A stretch of DNA of 64,000 bases, from positions 11,164,177-11,228,176 of the forward strand of contig NC_057791.1 in the NCBI RefSeq assembly GCF_014905175.1, in the 5' to 3' direction. Position numbers and translations under genes: made by a program. The first letter of the stretch is position 1. Each line of letters begins with the position of its first letter. This DNA is from Aphidius gifuensis (lineage: Eukaryota; Arthropoda; Insecta; Hymenoptera; Braconidae). A model generated the notes under the pieces. The model did no database searches and was not told where the DNA came from. It saw only the letters and a program-made list of their open reading frames with translations. Positions 1-10,782 of this stretch are shown one piece after another.

Positions 1-545
1 TTCATTAGTCACATTAATTCCTTAGCTACATCTTTTCCTTAGCTACTGCTTTTCCTTAGACATTTTTTATTTATTTTATAAATAAAATACATGTAAATTT
101 TTTTTTTCAAAATACAAATGTCCAAGAAAAAGCAGTAGCTAAGGAAAAGTTGTAGCTAAGGAAAAGAGGTTGCCCTACATGTTAATTTCTTTGGCAAAAT
201 ATATTTCTTATAAATTAACATGTGACAACATCCTTTCCTTAGCTACCATTTTTCCTATGACCATTTATTTTTTTAAATTAATAAAAAGCAATGGTAAAAA
301 TATTAGCTAAGGAAAAGAGGTCGCCTACATGTTAATTTCTTTGGCAAAATTAATTTCGTATGAATATACATGTGACAACATCCTTTTCTTAGCTACCTTT
401 TTCCCTATGACCATTTATTTTTTTAAATTAATAAAAAGCTATGGGAAAAGTATTAGCTAAGGAAAAGAGGATGCCTACATGTTAATTCCTTTGGCAAAAT
501 TAATTTTATATTAATTAACATGTGGCTACATCTTTTCCATAGACA
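1..545. repeat. Array of the TAGCTAAGGAAAA palindromic repeat
   Basis: About 3.5 units of a repeat with the word TAGCTAAGGAAAAG and its complement CTTTTCCTTAGCTA alternating every ~75 bases, so the full period is near 150. Each unit also carries a second inverted pair (GCCTACATGTTAATTT / AAATTAACATGTGGC). The same unit recurs at 8.77-9.06, 10.9-12.05 and 14.5-15.7 kb. No coding signal is seen. Confidence 0.8.
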
Positions 546-823
546 TTTTTCCAATAGCTTTCTATTTATCATACGATATTAAATAAATAAATAAAAATAA
601 AAAATATTAATCACATTTCAAATTATAATATAAATCAGTCGGTAGCATAGTTCGGGCCGATATTAAAGATATTATTGTCATATTATCCACATTCTCCCCT
701 CCTTTCACCCAAACGCAAAAATCGGTCTCTGCGCATGGGAAAAATCTTCAGTTAGGGAAAAAAATAAGCCCAGAAAAAAATACACGTAGTGCTACCCCCC
801 TGGGCTATCCACTGACCACTATC
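546..823. other. AT-rich spacer, no gene seen
   Basis: No ORF or RNA gene is recognisable. A short stretch (TACACGTAGTGCT, near 781-793) also occurs near 15,930, so this too is probably repeat-derived. Confidence 0.5.
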
Positions 824-1453
824 CAGTCCGTACGAACTTCAAAATGGCGGAGTTTGAAAATATTTTGATCCTTTGTTGTGGTAGATCTGATTTTTTTCAT
901 TTGAAAATAATCTGATCAAATTTGACGTTAGCCAATTTATTCGACAGATTTGAAATAATTAAATAGAAACTCTGTCAACTTAAACCTGAAAAAAATAGTA
1001 ATACTTAATATTTCAAGTTTTTATAAATCTCTGCAGTCCAATTCACAGGGCATTACAATTTAGGGCTTTTTTCCTCCACTGGCGGCGCTTGTGAAGCTTT
1101 TGTATATAAAATCTATATAAAAAAAATTTTACAAGCGCCATCAGCGGCAAAAAATAGCCCTAAATTGTAAAAAATTTGCCCTGTGAATTGGACTGCAGGG
1201 CATTACAATTTAGGGCTTTTTTCCTCCACTGACGGCGCTTGTGAAGCTTTTGTATATAAAATCTATATAAAAAAACTTTTACAAGCGCCATCAGCGGCAA
1301 AAAATAGCCCTAAATTGTAAAAAATTTGCCCTGTGAATTGGACTGCTGGCTGCTGCTGGCCTTCTCTTTGGCTATAGTGATGTATCATAGTAACTTTTAA
1401 CATTATTAGAATTTTCATTTTTTTCGTCGCCATTTTGAAGTTCGTACGGACTG
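824..1453. mobile_element. TIR element (CAGTCCGTACGAAC ends)
   Basis: Begins CAGTCCGTACGAACTTC and ends with the exact complement GAAGTTCGTACGGACTG, followed inward on both sides by AAAATGGCG. There is no ORF, so it is non-autonomous. A smaller palindromic element (1033-1346) sits inside it. No convincing target duplication is seen, so the superfamily is not assigned. The right-hand end recurs in inverted orientation near 18,320. Confidence 0.7.
1033..1346. mobile_element. Two tandem copies of a ~160-bp palindromic MITE
   Basis: Each copy is a palindrome running from GCAGTCCAATTCACAGGG, through GGGCTTTTTTCCTCCACTG and GGCGCTTGTGAAGC, to the complement around a short AT loop. The two copies share a junction at 1195-1200. 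Related copies lie at 17,612-17,770 and 18,428-18,591. Members of this size could fold into a near-complete hairpin. Confidence 0.8.
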
Positions 1454-2007
1454 GGTAGACAGCTGTGTACAGTGGCGTGAGTGAGAGTTTAATAAATCAT
1501 TTAGTTTATTTTATAAAAAAAGAGGGCAGTTTCAACTATCATACACTTTATGTAGTATCATACGTATGATTGTATGATACCCCGAAAATCGTCGAATTAC
1601 CCATCACTGACCATGACTACGCAATAATGAATACACAATTCCTTAATTTTTTTACTACTGATTATAGTTTCTAATGATTTTGTTATTAATAATTATTAAT
1701 TATCAATTGTCAACTGTCTATTTAAAACTCATGAGTCCAAACTCATAAATTCATAGCTAATTAAATTAATAGGTTTGAATATCCTTTGATCTTTGATTGG
1801 CTGTGGTCATTCAAGCCGCCATTAAAATTTGTTGGTAAGTAGTTTTTCAGTCGGTATATCAACCGATATTTTCGTGACGATATTCCGAAAGTGATATCGA
1901 ATATCCGATATTTGACACTTATCCATATCGAATAAATATATCGTCGATATCGGGTAAAAATATCGGGTCCTCCGATATATCGTCTGATATCGCATATCCC
2001 TAGGTGC
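1198..2007. repeat. Left arm of a long inverted repeat (partner 17,769-18,594)
   Basis: About 0.8 kb that is almost base-for-base the reverse complement of 17,769-18,594. It comprises a palindromic MITE, a CAGTCCGTACG end, a segment ending TTACCCATCACTG (a hAT-like terminus) and a segment of repeated TATCGATATCG words ending ATATCCCTAG. Only scattered differences are visible by eye. The ORF-like stretch at 1,761-2,018 lies in the TATCG words and is not a gene. Confidence 0.85.
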
Positions 2008-2352
2008 AGGGGATTCATCCTTAAGGTTGTTTTTTTAAAATGAAATTCCCGTAATTTAATTTTTGATTTTTTTTTTTTAATGTTTAAATGAAATAATTAT
2101 CTATTTGGTGGAATTTTCTCGTAATTTTCCTCTGCGTCAAAATCCAGATAATTAGTGTCAAAGTTGACAACTTTAACACGCAAGCATAGGGTGTATAGGT
2201 ACGTTTGCGCTTGTACTTTTAAAACTCCTAATTTAAATTTTGATTTTTTTCTACAGATTTGTATACTTTACAAATATGAAATCAATGAAAAAAAAATTAT
2301 CCATTTTCTCAGTGCCGTTTAAGATATTGGCTAATTACTTTTTAAATTTACG
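2008..2352. other. Repeat-like AT-rich spacer, no gene
   Basis: Contains GTCAAAGTTGACAACTTTAA, a phrase also found in the two TTAA-flanked MITEs (near 13,540 and 35,110), so it is probably a diverged relative of that family. No coding signal is seen. Confidence 0.4.
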
Positions 2353-5300
2353 ACTAGGCTATCCATCCAACTGAGCACTTAAAAAACTTAAAAAACTTAA
2401 AAATCTAGGGATTTGTGGTGTGGAAAAATATTGTGTAAATTAGATTTAAGTGTTTTAAGTTTTTTAAGTGTTTTAAGTTTTTTAAGCTTTTTAAGCCTTT
2501 ATATGAAGAAATTTTATATTAATAAGATTTTTAGTTTTTCAATTTTTTTACCTAAAAAAAAATAGACCAAAATAGACCCTGAAAGTTGACCTGTGGCTAA
2601 GTAAAAAATTTGGCTGGTAAAAATAGATAGGTATTGTTTTTTTTGCTATAATTGAGACTATAAAGATGTATATTTAGCTAAATAAATATCCCTAGCGGAA
2701 CACTCAACAACAGTTTGATAGCGACTTGTTGATGACATGGGCGCTTATTCAATAGCAAATTAATAGCAAGTCAATAGCAAAAAGAATTATGGATTACAAA
2801 GGCTCTACATTACACTAAACATATTAAATTGATCTACATAAATTAAGGAAAAAATTAACAATGTTCCTATCACATTATTATAGCGTGATTCGATGTCATT
2901 TCTCAATAATGATAGCGAAGAATGATGTTAAATTTTTTTAGGTTATGTCCGAGCTGTCATTCGTTGTTGTCTGAGTTTTGGTAATTTATGGAAACTTACC
3001 GCGAGAATGGAATGACATGAAACATCCACTCAATAGCTAGTCAATAGCTAGTTAATAGCAAAACAAAAAAAAGTACAAAATACAATATTTATCATTGCTA
3101 TTGTTTAATTGTTTATTATATTGTTTTTTTGAAAGTTTTTAACAACAATAGATAAAATTAAAAAAAAAAAAATTTTTTTTTTCGTTTAAATTCGTCCAAC
3201 ATCTAGTCAATAGCAAGTCAACAGCAGATCAATAGCAAATTCGTAGCAACTCAATAGCTAGTCAATAGCAAAAAAAAAAAAGTACAAAATACGATATTTA
3301 TAATTGTTATTGTTTAATTGTTTATTATATTGTTTTTTTAAAAGTTTTCAACAACAATACATAAAATTAAAAAAAAAAAAATTTTTTTTTTCGTTTAAAT
3401 TCGTCCAACATCTAGTCAATAGCAAGTCAACAGCAGATCAATAGCAAATTCGTAGCAACTCAATAGCTAGTCAATAGCTAGTTAATAAAAAGTATAAAAA
3501 TACGATATTTATCATTGTTATTGTTTAATTGTTTATTATATTGTTTTTTTAAAAGTTTTCAACAATACATAATTTTAAAAAAAAAATTTTTTCGTTTAAA
3601 TTCGTCAACATCAGTCAATAAAGTCAACAGCAGAATCGAGCCTCATGCTGCATAGCTAGTTGTAATAGCAAGTTAATGCTTTATCATTGTTAGTTTAAGT
3701 TTATTATATTTTAAAAGCCAACAACAACAAAATGTAAAAAAAAAATTTTAAATTCGTCAACATCTAGTCAATAGCAAGTGCAGCATAGATCAGCATTAAG
3801 CAATAATAGTTAAGTCAATAAAAAAAGTACAAAATACGATATTTATAATTGTATTGTTTAATTGTTTATTATATTGTTTATTTAAAAGTTTTCAACAACA
3901 ATACATAAAATTTAAAAAAACAAAAATTTTTTTTTTTTTCAATTTTATGTATTGTTGTTGAAAACTTTTAAAAAAACAATATAATAAACAATTAAACAAC
4001 AACAATAAACAATAACAATGATAAATATCGTATTTTGTACTTTTTTTTTTTGCTATTGACTAGCTATTGACTAGCTATTGAGTTGCTACGAATTTGCTAT
4101 TGATCTGCTGTTGACTTGCTATTGACTAGATGTTGGACGAATTTAAACGAAAAAAAAAATTTTTTTTTTTTTTTAATTTCATGTATTGTTGTTGAAAACT
4201 TTAAAAAAAACAATATAATAAACAATTAAACAATAACAATGATAAATATCGTATTTTGTACTTTTTTTTTTTTGCTATTAACTAGCTATTGACTAGCTAT
4301 TGAGTTGCTACGAATTTGCTATTGATCTGCTGTTGACTTGCTATTGACTAGATGTTGGACGAATTTAAACGAAAAAAAAAATTTTTTTTTTTTTTAATTT
4401 TATGTATTGTTGTTAAAAACTTTTAAAAAAACAATATAATAAACAATTAAACAATAGCAATGATAAATATCGTATTTTGTACTTTTTTTTTTTTGCTATT
4501 AACTAGCTATTGACTAGCTATTGAGTGGATGTTTCATGTCATTCCATTCTCGCGGTAAGTTTCCATAAATTACCAAAACTCAGACAACAACGAATGACAG
4601 CTCGGACATAACCTAAAAAAATTTAACATCATTCTTCGCTATCATTATTGAGAAATGACATCGAATCACGCTATAATAATATGATAGGAACATTGTTAAT
4701 TTTTTCCTTAATTTATGTAGATCAATTTAATATGTTTAGTGTAATGTAGAGCCTTTGTAATCCATAATTCTTTTTGCTATTGACCTGCTATCAATTTGCT
4801 ATTGAATAAGCGCCCATGTCATTAATGACTCTTCCGCTAGGGTATCTAGCTAAGTAAAAAATCTAGCTAAGGAAAAGATGTAGCTAAGAAAAAAAATTAA
4901 GCTGGTAAAATTATGTAGATATTGTGTTTGGCTATAATTAAAGCTAAGTAAAAAATCTAGCTAAGGAAAAGATGTAGCTAAGTAAAAAATGTATATAAGG
5001 GAAAAATTAAGCTGGTAAAATAATGTAGATATTGTGTGTTTGGCTATAATTAAAGCTAAGTAAAAAATCTAGCTAAGGAGAAGATGTAGCTGAGGAAAAA
5101 ATTAAGCTGGTTAAATTATGTAAATATTGTGTGTTTGGCTATAATTTATTATAAATTACTTAGATACATTTTTTACTTAGCTAGATATTGTACTTAGTCT
5201 CAATTATAGCCAAACATACAATATCTACATAATTTTACCAGCTTAATCTTTGCCTTATGTACATCTTTTACTTAGCTATATTTTTTACTTAGCTATAGAT

Positions 5301-5650
5301 ATTTACTTAGCTACATCTTTATCACTTAGTCTCAATTATAGCAAAAAAAACAATATCTACATTATTTTACCAGCTTAATTTTTCCCTTATATACATTTTT
5401 TACTTAGCTACATCTTTGTTTAACAATAATGTTTAACAGCTAAATTTTTCACTTAGCCACTCAATTTTCAGAATTTATTTTTGTTTGGTAAAATAAAATT
5501 TTTTCATATAAAGGCTTGAAAAACTTAAAAAACTTAAAAAGCTTAAAAAGCTTAAAAAACTTATATCTAATTTACACCATATTTTTCCACACCACAAATC
5601 CCTAGATTTTTAAGTTTTTTGAGTGCTCAGTTGGCTGGATAGCCTTGTTG
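2353..5650. mobile_element. Mutator-like TIR element with possible 11-bp target duplication
   Basis: Inverted ends: GGCTATCCATCCAACTGAGC at the left, GCTCAGTTGGCTGGATAGCC at the right, each followed inward by runs of AAAAACTTAA words and by TCTAGGGATTTGTGGTGTGG or its complement. The element is flanked by TTAAATTTACG at 2,342-2,352 and again at 5,651-5,661, an 11-bp direct repeat of the length known for Mutator-like elements. The interior holds TAGCTAAGTAAAA arrays (2,580-2,690 and 4,845-5,460) and a nested element at 2,690-4,842. There is no transposase. Confidence 0.6.
2690..4842. mobile_element. CCCTAGCGGAA-ended word-repeat element
   Basis: TIRs CCCTAGCGGAA / TTCCGCTAGGG; arms of ~300 bp match inward (GACATGGGCGCTTATTC and complement). 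The interior is dominated by the word CAATAGCTAGT/CAATAGCA on the left and its complement on the right, with three ~180-200-bp tandem blocks on each side. It is flanked by TAT on both sides. One internal stretch (3,590-3,830) is shrunken and scrambled relative to the other blocks. There is no ORF. Confidence 0.75.
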
Positions 5651-5780
5651 TTAAATTTACGGGTTTCAGTCGGCTGAATTACATTGAAAATTTGGGGTAC
5701 GTTCCAATACCGTCGTTCGGTTTTATTCTTCTAGCTCTATCCTTCTTTCTATCTCTTCTGGCTCAATCTTCTTAGAGTGG

Positions 5781-6774
5781 CCCTGGTGAAAATATTTCTC
5801 CGCGATTTCTCCTGAATTTCTCCGCGATTACTCCGAATTTCTCCGCATTTCTCCGAATTTCTCCGTGATTACTCCAAATTTCTCCCAAATTGACCCATGC
5901 GGAGAAATGAGTGGAGAAAGGTATCAAAATTTTTTTCCGAATTTTCTCCGAATCGACTTGGGTGGAGAAACGTTCGGAAATATTTTTCCACGATGAGAAT
6001 ACGCGGAGAAATTTTTTACAAATTTTCTCCGAATCGATTTGGGCGGAGAAACGTGTGAAAAAAAAAAATATATCACAGAGAAATTCTTCCGAAATCAACG
6101 ACGAGGAGAAATTTTTCCACTTATTTTCCCACATTCATCAATTTGATGAAACGATCACGGGAGTTTTGTAGACCAAGTACCTCAGGTATATCAACTTTTT
6201 TGAAAAAAAGTGTCTTCAAATTTTCATTTTTTTCAAAAAAAATAAACATCATTATGCTTTGCGTTATGTAACAATTAATAATTAGTCATTCTTTTTTTAA
6301 ATAATTGAAAATTGAAAAAGTTGGACAAAAGTTGAACAAAATATAGTGGAGAAAGTTGGAGAAAGGGTGGAGAGATTCATCCGCCATTTCTCCAACCGTG
6401 TGAAAAAATAATTTTACTGCTGAGAAATTTTTTCTAAAATCAACGAAGAGGAGGATTGAGAATACTCATTTGTCGTCATTGACGTCTAATGAAGTCAAAT
6501 GGTGTCTCAGCGAGTGAGAGGCGGTAGTAAACGATTTTTCTTTCGTTTCTCCGAATCAACTTGGGTATGGGAACATTCGGAAATATTTCTCCGCGAAAAA
6601 AAACACACGCGGAGAAACATGTGAAAAAAATAATTTTACCGCGGGGAAATTCTTCCGAAATCAACGACGAGGAGAAAATTTTTCCACTCCTTTCTCCGCA
6701 TGGGTCAATTTGGGAGAAATTCGGAGTAATCGCGGAGAAATTCGGAAAAATTCGAAGAAATATTTTCACCAGGG
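5781..6774. mobile_element. CCCTGGTGAAAAT-ended word-repeat element
   Basis: Perfect TIRs CCCTGGTGAAAATATTTCT / AGAAATATTTTCACCAGGG. The interior is built from TTCTCCGAATT and its complement AATTCGGAGAAA repeated many times. It splits a different element: GAGTGG lies just left (5,775-5,780) and GGGTATAAGCAGAG just right, which together make the uninterrupted GAGTGGGTATAAGCAGAG seen near 44.2 kb. The several ORF-like stretches inside are word-repeat artefacts. Confidence 0.8.
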
Positions 6775-6948
6775 GGGTATAAGCAGAGTAAAGCCACCGA
6801 GGTCCCATTAGTCCGACATTTTGTGCTCGCCGTATGGAGCGAGTATAAGAGGTTTTCGTCACTTCCGAGCTCACCGTATGGAGTGGGTATGAGAGGGTTC
6901 CGTCACTTCAGAGATAAAAATCATCTATGGCTTCACTCTGCTTATACC
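6775..6948. mobile_element. GGGTATAAGCAGAG element, interrupted copy
   Basis: Starts GGGTATAAGCAGAGTAAAGC and ends with the complement GCTTCACTCTGCTTATACC. The left terminus was displaced by the insertion at 5,781-6,774. Inside are GCTCGCCGTATGGAGCGAG and CGTCACTTCCGAG words that recur, in both orientations, at 44,195-44,535. Confidence 0.7.
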
Positions 6949-8209
6949 TTGAGGGGGCGCTATAATTTTTTTATTTAACATGAGTTTGTAAGTACCCTTG
7001 TGAACCCAAAACGTCGCCCGGTCATGCGATTTAAAAACAACCTTAATTATTCCAATATCTAAAGTAAAAACTTGAACGGTGGTGAACACTGAACACATGA
7101 ACAGGCCACTGCCACACGCCAAGTGTGCAACTGTGCGTTGAATTTCGCTTATGCGCATTCAAGCCCTCGTTAATTTTGGGAAGTGATGCCGCGATACGAT
7201 ACGATACGATTTTTCAAGGCCCATATCGTCTCGTATCGTATCGTCATATCGACGATATTGTCAAAAAAAAATTCAGTTTCTGTTGTATTTTTTTGAAATT
7301 TTATATATTTTTTTCTTAGTACGGAAATGCCTGTATCTGTATTTTATTACTTCTACAACGTGTACTTCAGCATCTGGATTTTTTAAAATGTTTTCGATGA
7401 TGACCAATATATTTTCGAGGTAATACAAAGTTCTCAAAGAAATAGAATTGAGAAACTTTGATGGAATATCAGGGTCAAGACGTGCAAATTGGTATTCCGG
7501 CATGAAGGCTCATAAAAATATTTTCAAACAATGCTGTCTTATTTTTTTTTTCATAAAATTTTGTATACCCTGATGGACCTTCTGGATATCACGTATAGCA
7601 AAAAGTTTTATAAACATTTCTATAAAACGTTTTTATAAAAATTTTTATACAAATTCTTATATAGATTTGGCGCTTTTTTTATAGAATAAATTTATTAATT
7701 TTTTATAGGATTTGGTTTATAGGATTAATTTTATAAAAAAAATGATTTGTATATATCATAATCATAATAATACGCTGTTCTATAAAAATATTCTTCTATA
7801 GAATTTTGAATGATTTTTATAAAATATCCGAGACGGAATGTTTTATAAAATTTTTCCTATAGAATAGTTTTTATAGAAATATTATATAAACTCTATAGAA
7901 TAGTCCTGTATAGATTTTATTATACATATATTATCTATTTCAATAAATATTTTCAATCATACGCAATAACAATAAATCAAACTATCTTCATAATATGTAA
8001 AACTTTGAATAATCAAGCATCAACGACCACGCCATTTATGAACGACTATGCGCTTTGCTTTCTGGCCAGTAAATGGCATATGCAATATGGCTGTTTTTGT
8101 TGCTTACAATATCTACAGTAACCTCTAGTTACTTTTAAGTTTATTTTATCACTATATTTTTTCATCTACTGCGCCGGTCCGGGTTTCCGAGTGGTTTTTG
8201 GAACGTCCC
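6949..8209. other. Non-coding repeat-rich stretch
   Basis: Holds a GATACGATACGAT / ATCGTATCGTC word cluster (7,193-7,258, probable solo end of a TATCG-word element) and, at 7,590-7,930, an AT-rich region of TTTTTATAGAA / TTCTATAAAAA words. Several short ORF-like stretches have no recognisable domains. No gene is called. Confidence 0.5.
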
Positions 8210-8335
8210 CAGTGTTGGGTAGGTATGATACCAGTGTATCATACAGCAGTATCATACACTGTATCATACAGTATGATACATCTTCATTATCATACGCCGT
8301 GTATCATACATTAAGAGTGCCTCTACATTTCACTT
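8210..8335. mobile_element. hAT-like solo end (GTATCATAC words)
   Basis: CAGTGTTGGGTAGGTATGATAC followed by GTATCATAC / GTATGATAC words. The terminus matches the ends of the hAT-type element at 8,554-9,241. No partner end with a matching 8-bp duplication was found, so it is listed as a fragment. Confidence 0.5.
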
Positions 8336-8553
8336 TTTAAACTATTTTACTGACGCCATTTTGCCTATCCGCCATTATACACATATTTGGCGCCCAAAAA
8401 CAATATGTCAACATCCAACATAATACATATGTACTCTCAAGAATTTATTAATATTCATTAATAAATCAACTAACGAAAAATGATTGTGTGTATTTTATTT
8501 GAATAATCTTAAAAATTACAATAAAACAATGAGATAATAGACATGATATGTAG

Positions 8554-9241
8554 CAGTGATGGGTAAATGGTCGATTTTTGAGGTTTCATACACTTACAGT
8601 AAGATACTGTAAGATACTGTAAGAAACTGTAAGATACCTCTGACGCCATTTTGAACATTCTTATTGACTGTCGACTCGACAATTAGTTCTTATTGCTCGA
8701 TATATATTGGTACATGTAATTTATTTGTTATATAAATATATATAATATCAAGGAAAACCAGTTTTAAGGAATTAATGTTGCTTGAAACATGATTTTTTGG
8801 CAACATTAATTCCTCAGCTCCATCCTTTCCTTAGCTACTGCTTTTCCTCGGATATTTTCTATTTATTAAATAAATAATATACATGTCATTTTATTTTTAA
8901 AAGATGGAAATGTCCAAGAAAAAGCAGTAGCTATGGAAAAGATGGAGCTAAGGAATTACAGTTGCCAAAGAAATTCTTTTTTAAGCAACATTAATTCCTT
9001 AGCTACATCTTTTCCTTAGCTACTGCTTGTTTTTGAAATTTTTATTTATTTTATAAATGAATTACATGTATTTATCGAATAAAAGAAAATTGTAGCACGA
9101 AGGTTCCACTTTTATTCGTAGGAGGCACTGGGAACGCAATGTAAGATACCTCGATGTATGAAACCGATGATGTAAGATACAGTATCTTACATGGTATCTT
9201 ACACATGTAAGATACCAAGGTATCTTACCTACCCAACACTG
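8554..9241. mobile_element. Non-autonomous hAT element with 8-bp target duplication
   Basis: Ends CAGTGATGGGTAA and TACCCAACACTG are imperfect TIRs, flanked by a perfect 8-bp direct repeat ATATGTAG (8,546-8,553 and 9,242-9,249). Both features are typical of the hAT superfamily. Subterminal GTAAGATAC words and complements fill each end; the centre carries a TAGCTAAGGAAAA palindrome (8,790-9,040). There is no transposase. Confidence 0.85.
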
Positions 9242-9303
9242 ATATGTAGGTAAGGAGGGTTTTGACAAGTTCTAAGGAACATCATGAAATGCCAGGAAAA
9301 AAG

Positions 9304-10284
9304 GGTTGTAATCAGTTAGCCGACATTTGACGGGCCGACATAAAACTAATGATTGTAATCGATTGTAATCGATTTGTACTTCAATGTAATGTATTTGTAA
9401 TTATTTGTAACCCCCCTCATTAATTGTAATTAATTAATCAAAATTCGACGTTGCACTTAGCCGACAATTCATAAGGAACAACTGTAAAAATTAATTTATG
9501 ATTGTATTTTATAGGAAATCATTTGTACATTCCAAATATATATTTGTAATGTTTGTCCGAGGTCAACTTTTTTTTTAATTAATTAAACAAACATTTAAAA
9601 TAATTTGCCTAATTAAAGCTGTACGGCGCATGCACGTAGATTTTTTTCAATTATCCGGTTCAGTCCGATCCGGTCCAGCTGTCAGCTGAAAAAGATGGCG
9701 GCGGATGTTTATTTACAATAAAAATTATTAACAACAAACAGCAATAAAATTTACTTCAACAATATAATTTTATTTATATTAATTTACTCCAATTTATTTT
9801 TTTTTGTTGCTGTTTGTTGTTGTTGTTGTTGTGAATAATTTTTATTGTAAACAAACGTCCGCCGCCATCTTATCTAGCTGTCAGATTGATACACTAGACA
9901 GCTGGACCGGACCGGATCGAACTGAACTGAACCGGAATTGAAAAAAATCTACGCGCATGCGCCGTACAACTTTAATTAAGCAATTAATTTTAAATGTTTA
10001 TTTAATTAATTAAAAAAAAAGTTGACCTCGGACAAACATTACAAATATATATTTGGAATGTACAAATGATTTCCTATAAAATACAATCATAAATTAATTT
10101 TTACAGTTGTTCCTTATGAATTGTCGGCTAAGTGCAACGTCGAATTTTGATTAATTAATTACAATTAATGAGGGGGGTTACAAATAATTACAAATACATT
10201 ACATTGAAGTACAAATCGATTACAATCGATTACAATCATTAGTTTTATGTCGGCCCGTCAATTGTCGGCTAACTGATTACAACC
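9304..10284. mobile_element. 981-bp palindromic Mutator-like element, 9-bp target duplication
   Basis: A single giant palindrome: GGTTGTAATCAGTTAGCCGA at the left and its complement at the right, with arms of ~470 bp matching almost throughout, including GACGTTGCACTTAGCCGACA and CATGCGCCGTAC segments. It is flanked by GGAAAAAAG at 9,295-9,303 and again at 10,285-10,293. A 9-bp duplication with very long inverted ends is the signature of Mutator-like elements, though a foldback element of another class is possible. There is no ORF. Confidence 0.85.
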
Positions 10285-10420
10285 GGAAAAAAGATATTTT
10301 TATTAGCTTGCAAAAAAAAAATAATAAATACAGTAATTATGAGATTATAATCACATAGATAATTTAACATCACTTAGTATCACAAATATATTTTCCCTGT
10401 CATTCTTCATGAGAAACGTA

Positions 10421-10531
10421 TTATATTAATCTCGGAGACGTATTTGCCAAGTTGACCTCTTTCATCATATTAGCATACTTGAATTTATTCCAGGCGAACT
10501 CATGAGCCAATTTTTTAAAGAAGTCATAATA
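10421..10531 (-). pseudogene. Short coding-like remnant, unrecognised
   Basis: Read on the - strand, 36 codons stay open before a TAA and give a protein-like composition, including FFKKLAHEFAWNKFKYANMM and the ending NTSPRLI. Stops lie just upstream in the same frame. It looks like a decayed piece of a mobile-element or host exon, but I do not recognise the family. It lies between the Mutator-like palindrome and the 10.6-kb repeat fragment. Confidence 0.3.
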
Positions 10532-10635
10532 TTTACTGTTAAATTATTTTCTCGTATAATGTTTTGATTCTAATAAAATTTTTTATACACGTTGATGAAT
10601 TTATTTATTATTTATCGTGTAATAAAAAAAAACAG

Positions 10636-10782
10636 TTTGACAGCTGTGTACAGTGGTGTGAGTGAGAGTTTAATAAATCATTTAGTTCATTTTATAAAAA
10701 AAGAGCGCACTTTCAACTATCATACACTTTATGCAGCATGATACGTATGATACACCAAAAATCGTCAAATTACCCATCACTG
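10636..10782. repeat. Fragment of the 1.2-2.0-kb repeat
   Basis: Matches 1,455-1,604 closely (GACAGCTGTGTACAGTGG through TTACCCATCACTG), including the ATCATACGTATGAT word, and ends in the same hAT-like terminus. Confidence 0.75.

Noticed and set aside
5772..6874. Several overlapping ORFs rich in phase-repeated residues
   Set aside because: They follow the TTCTCCG/CGGAGAAA word repeats on both strands of a TIR element.
8210..10782. A 2.6-kb hAT spanning from the CAGTGTTGGGTA end to the TTACCCATCACTG end
   Set aside because: The flanking 8-mers (AACGTCCC and CCCAGCAC) do not match, so the ends are treated as separate fragments.
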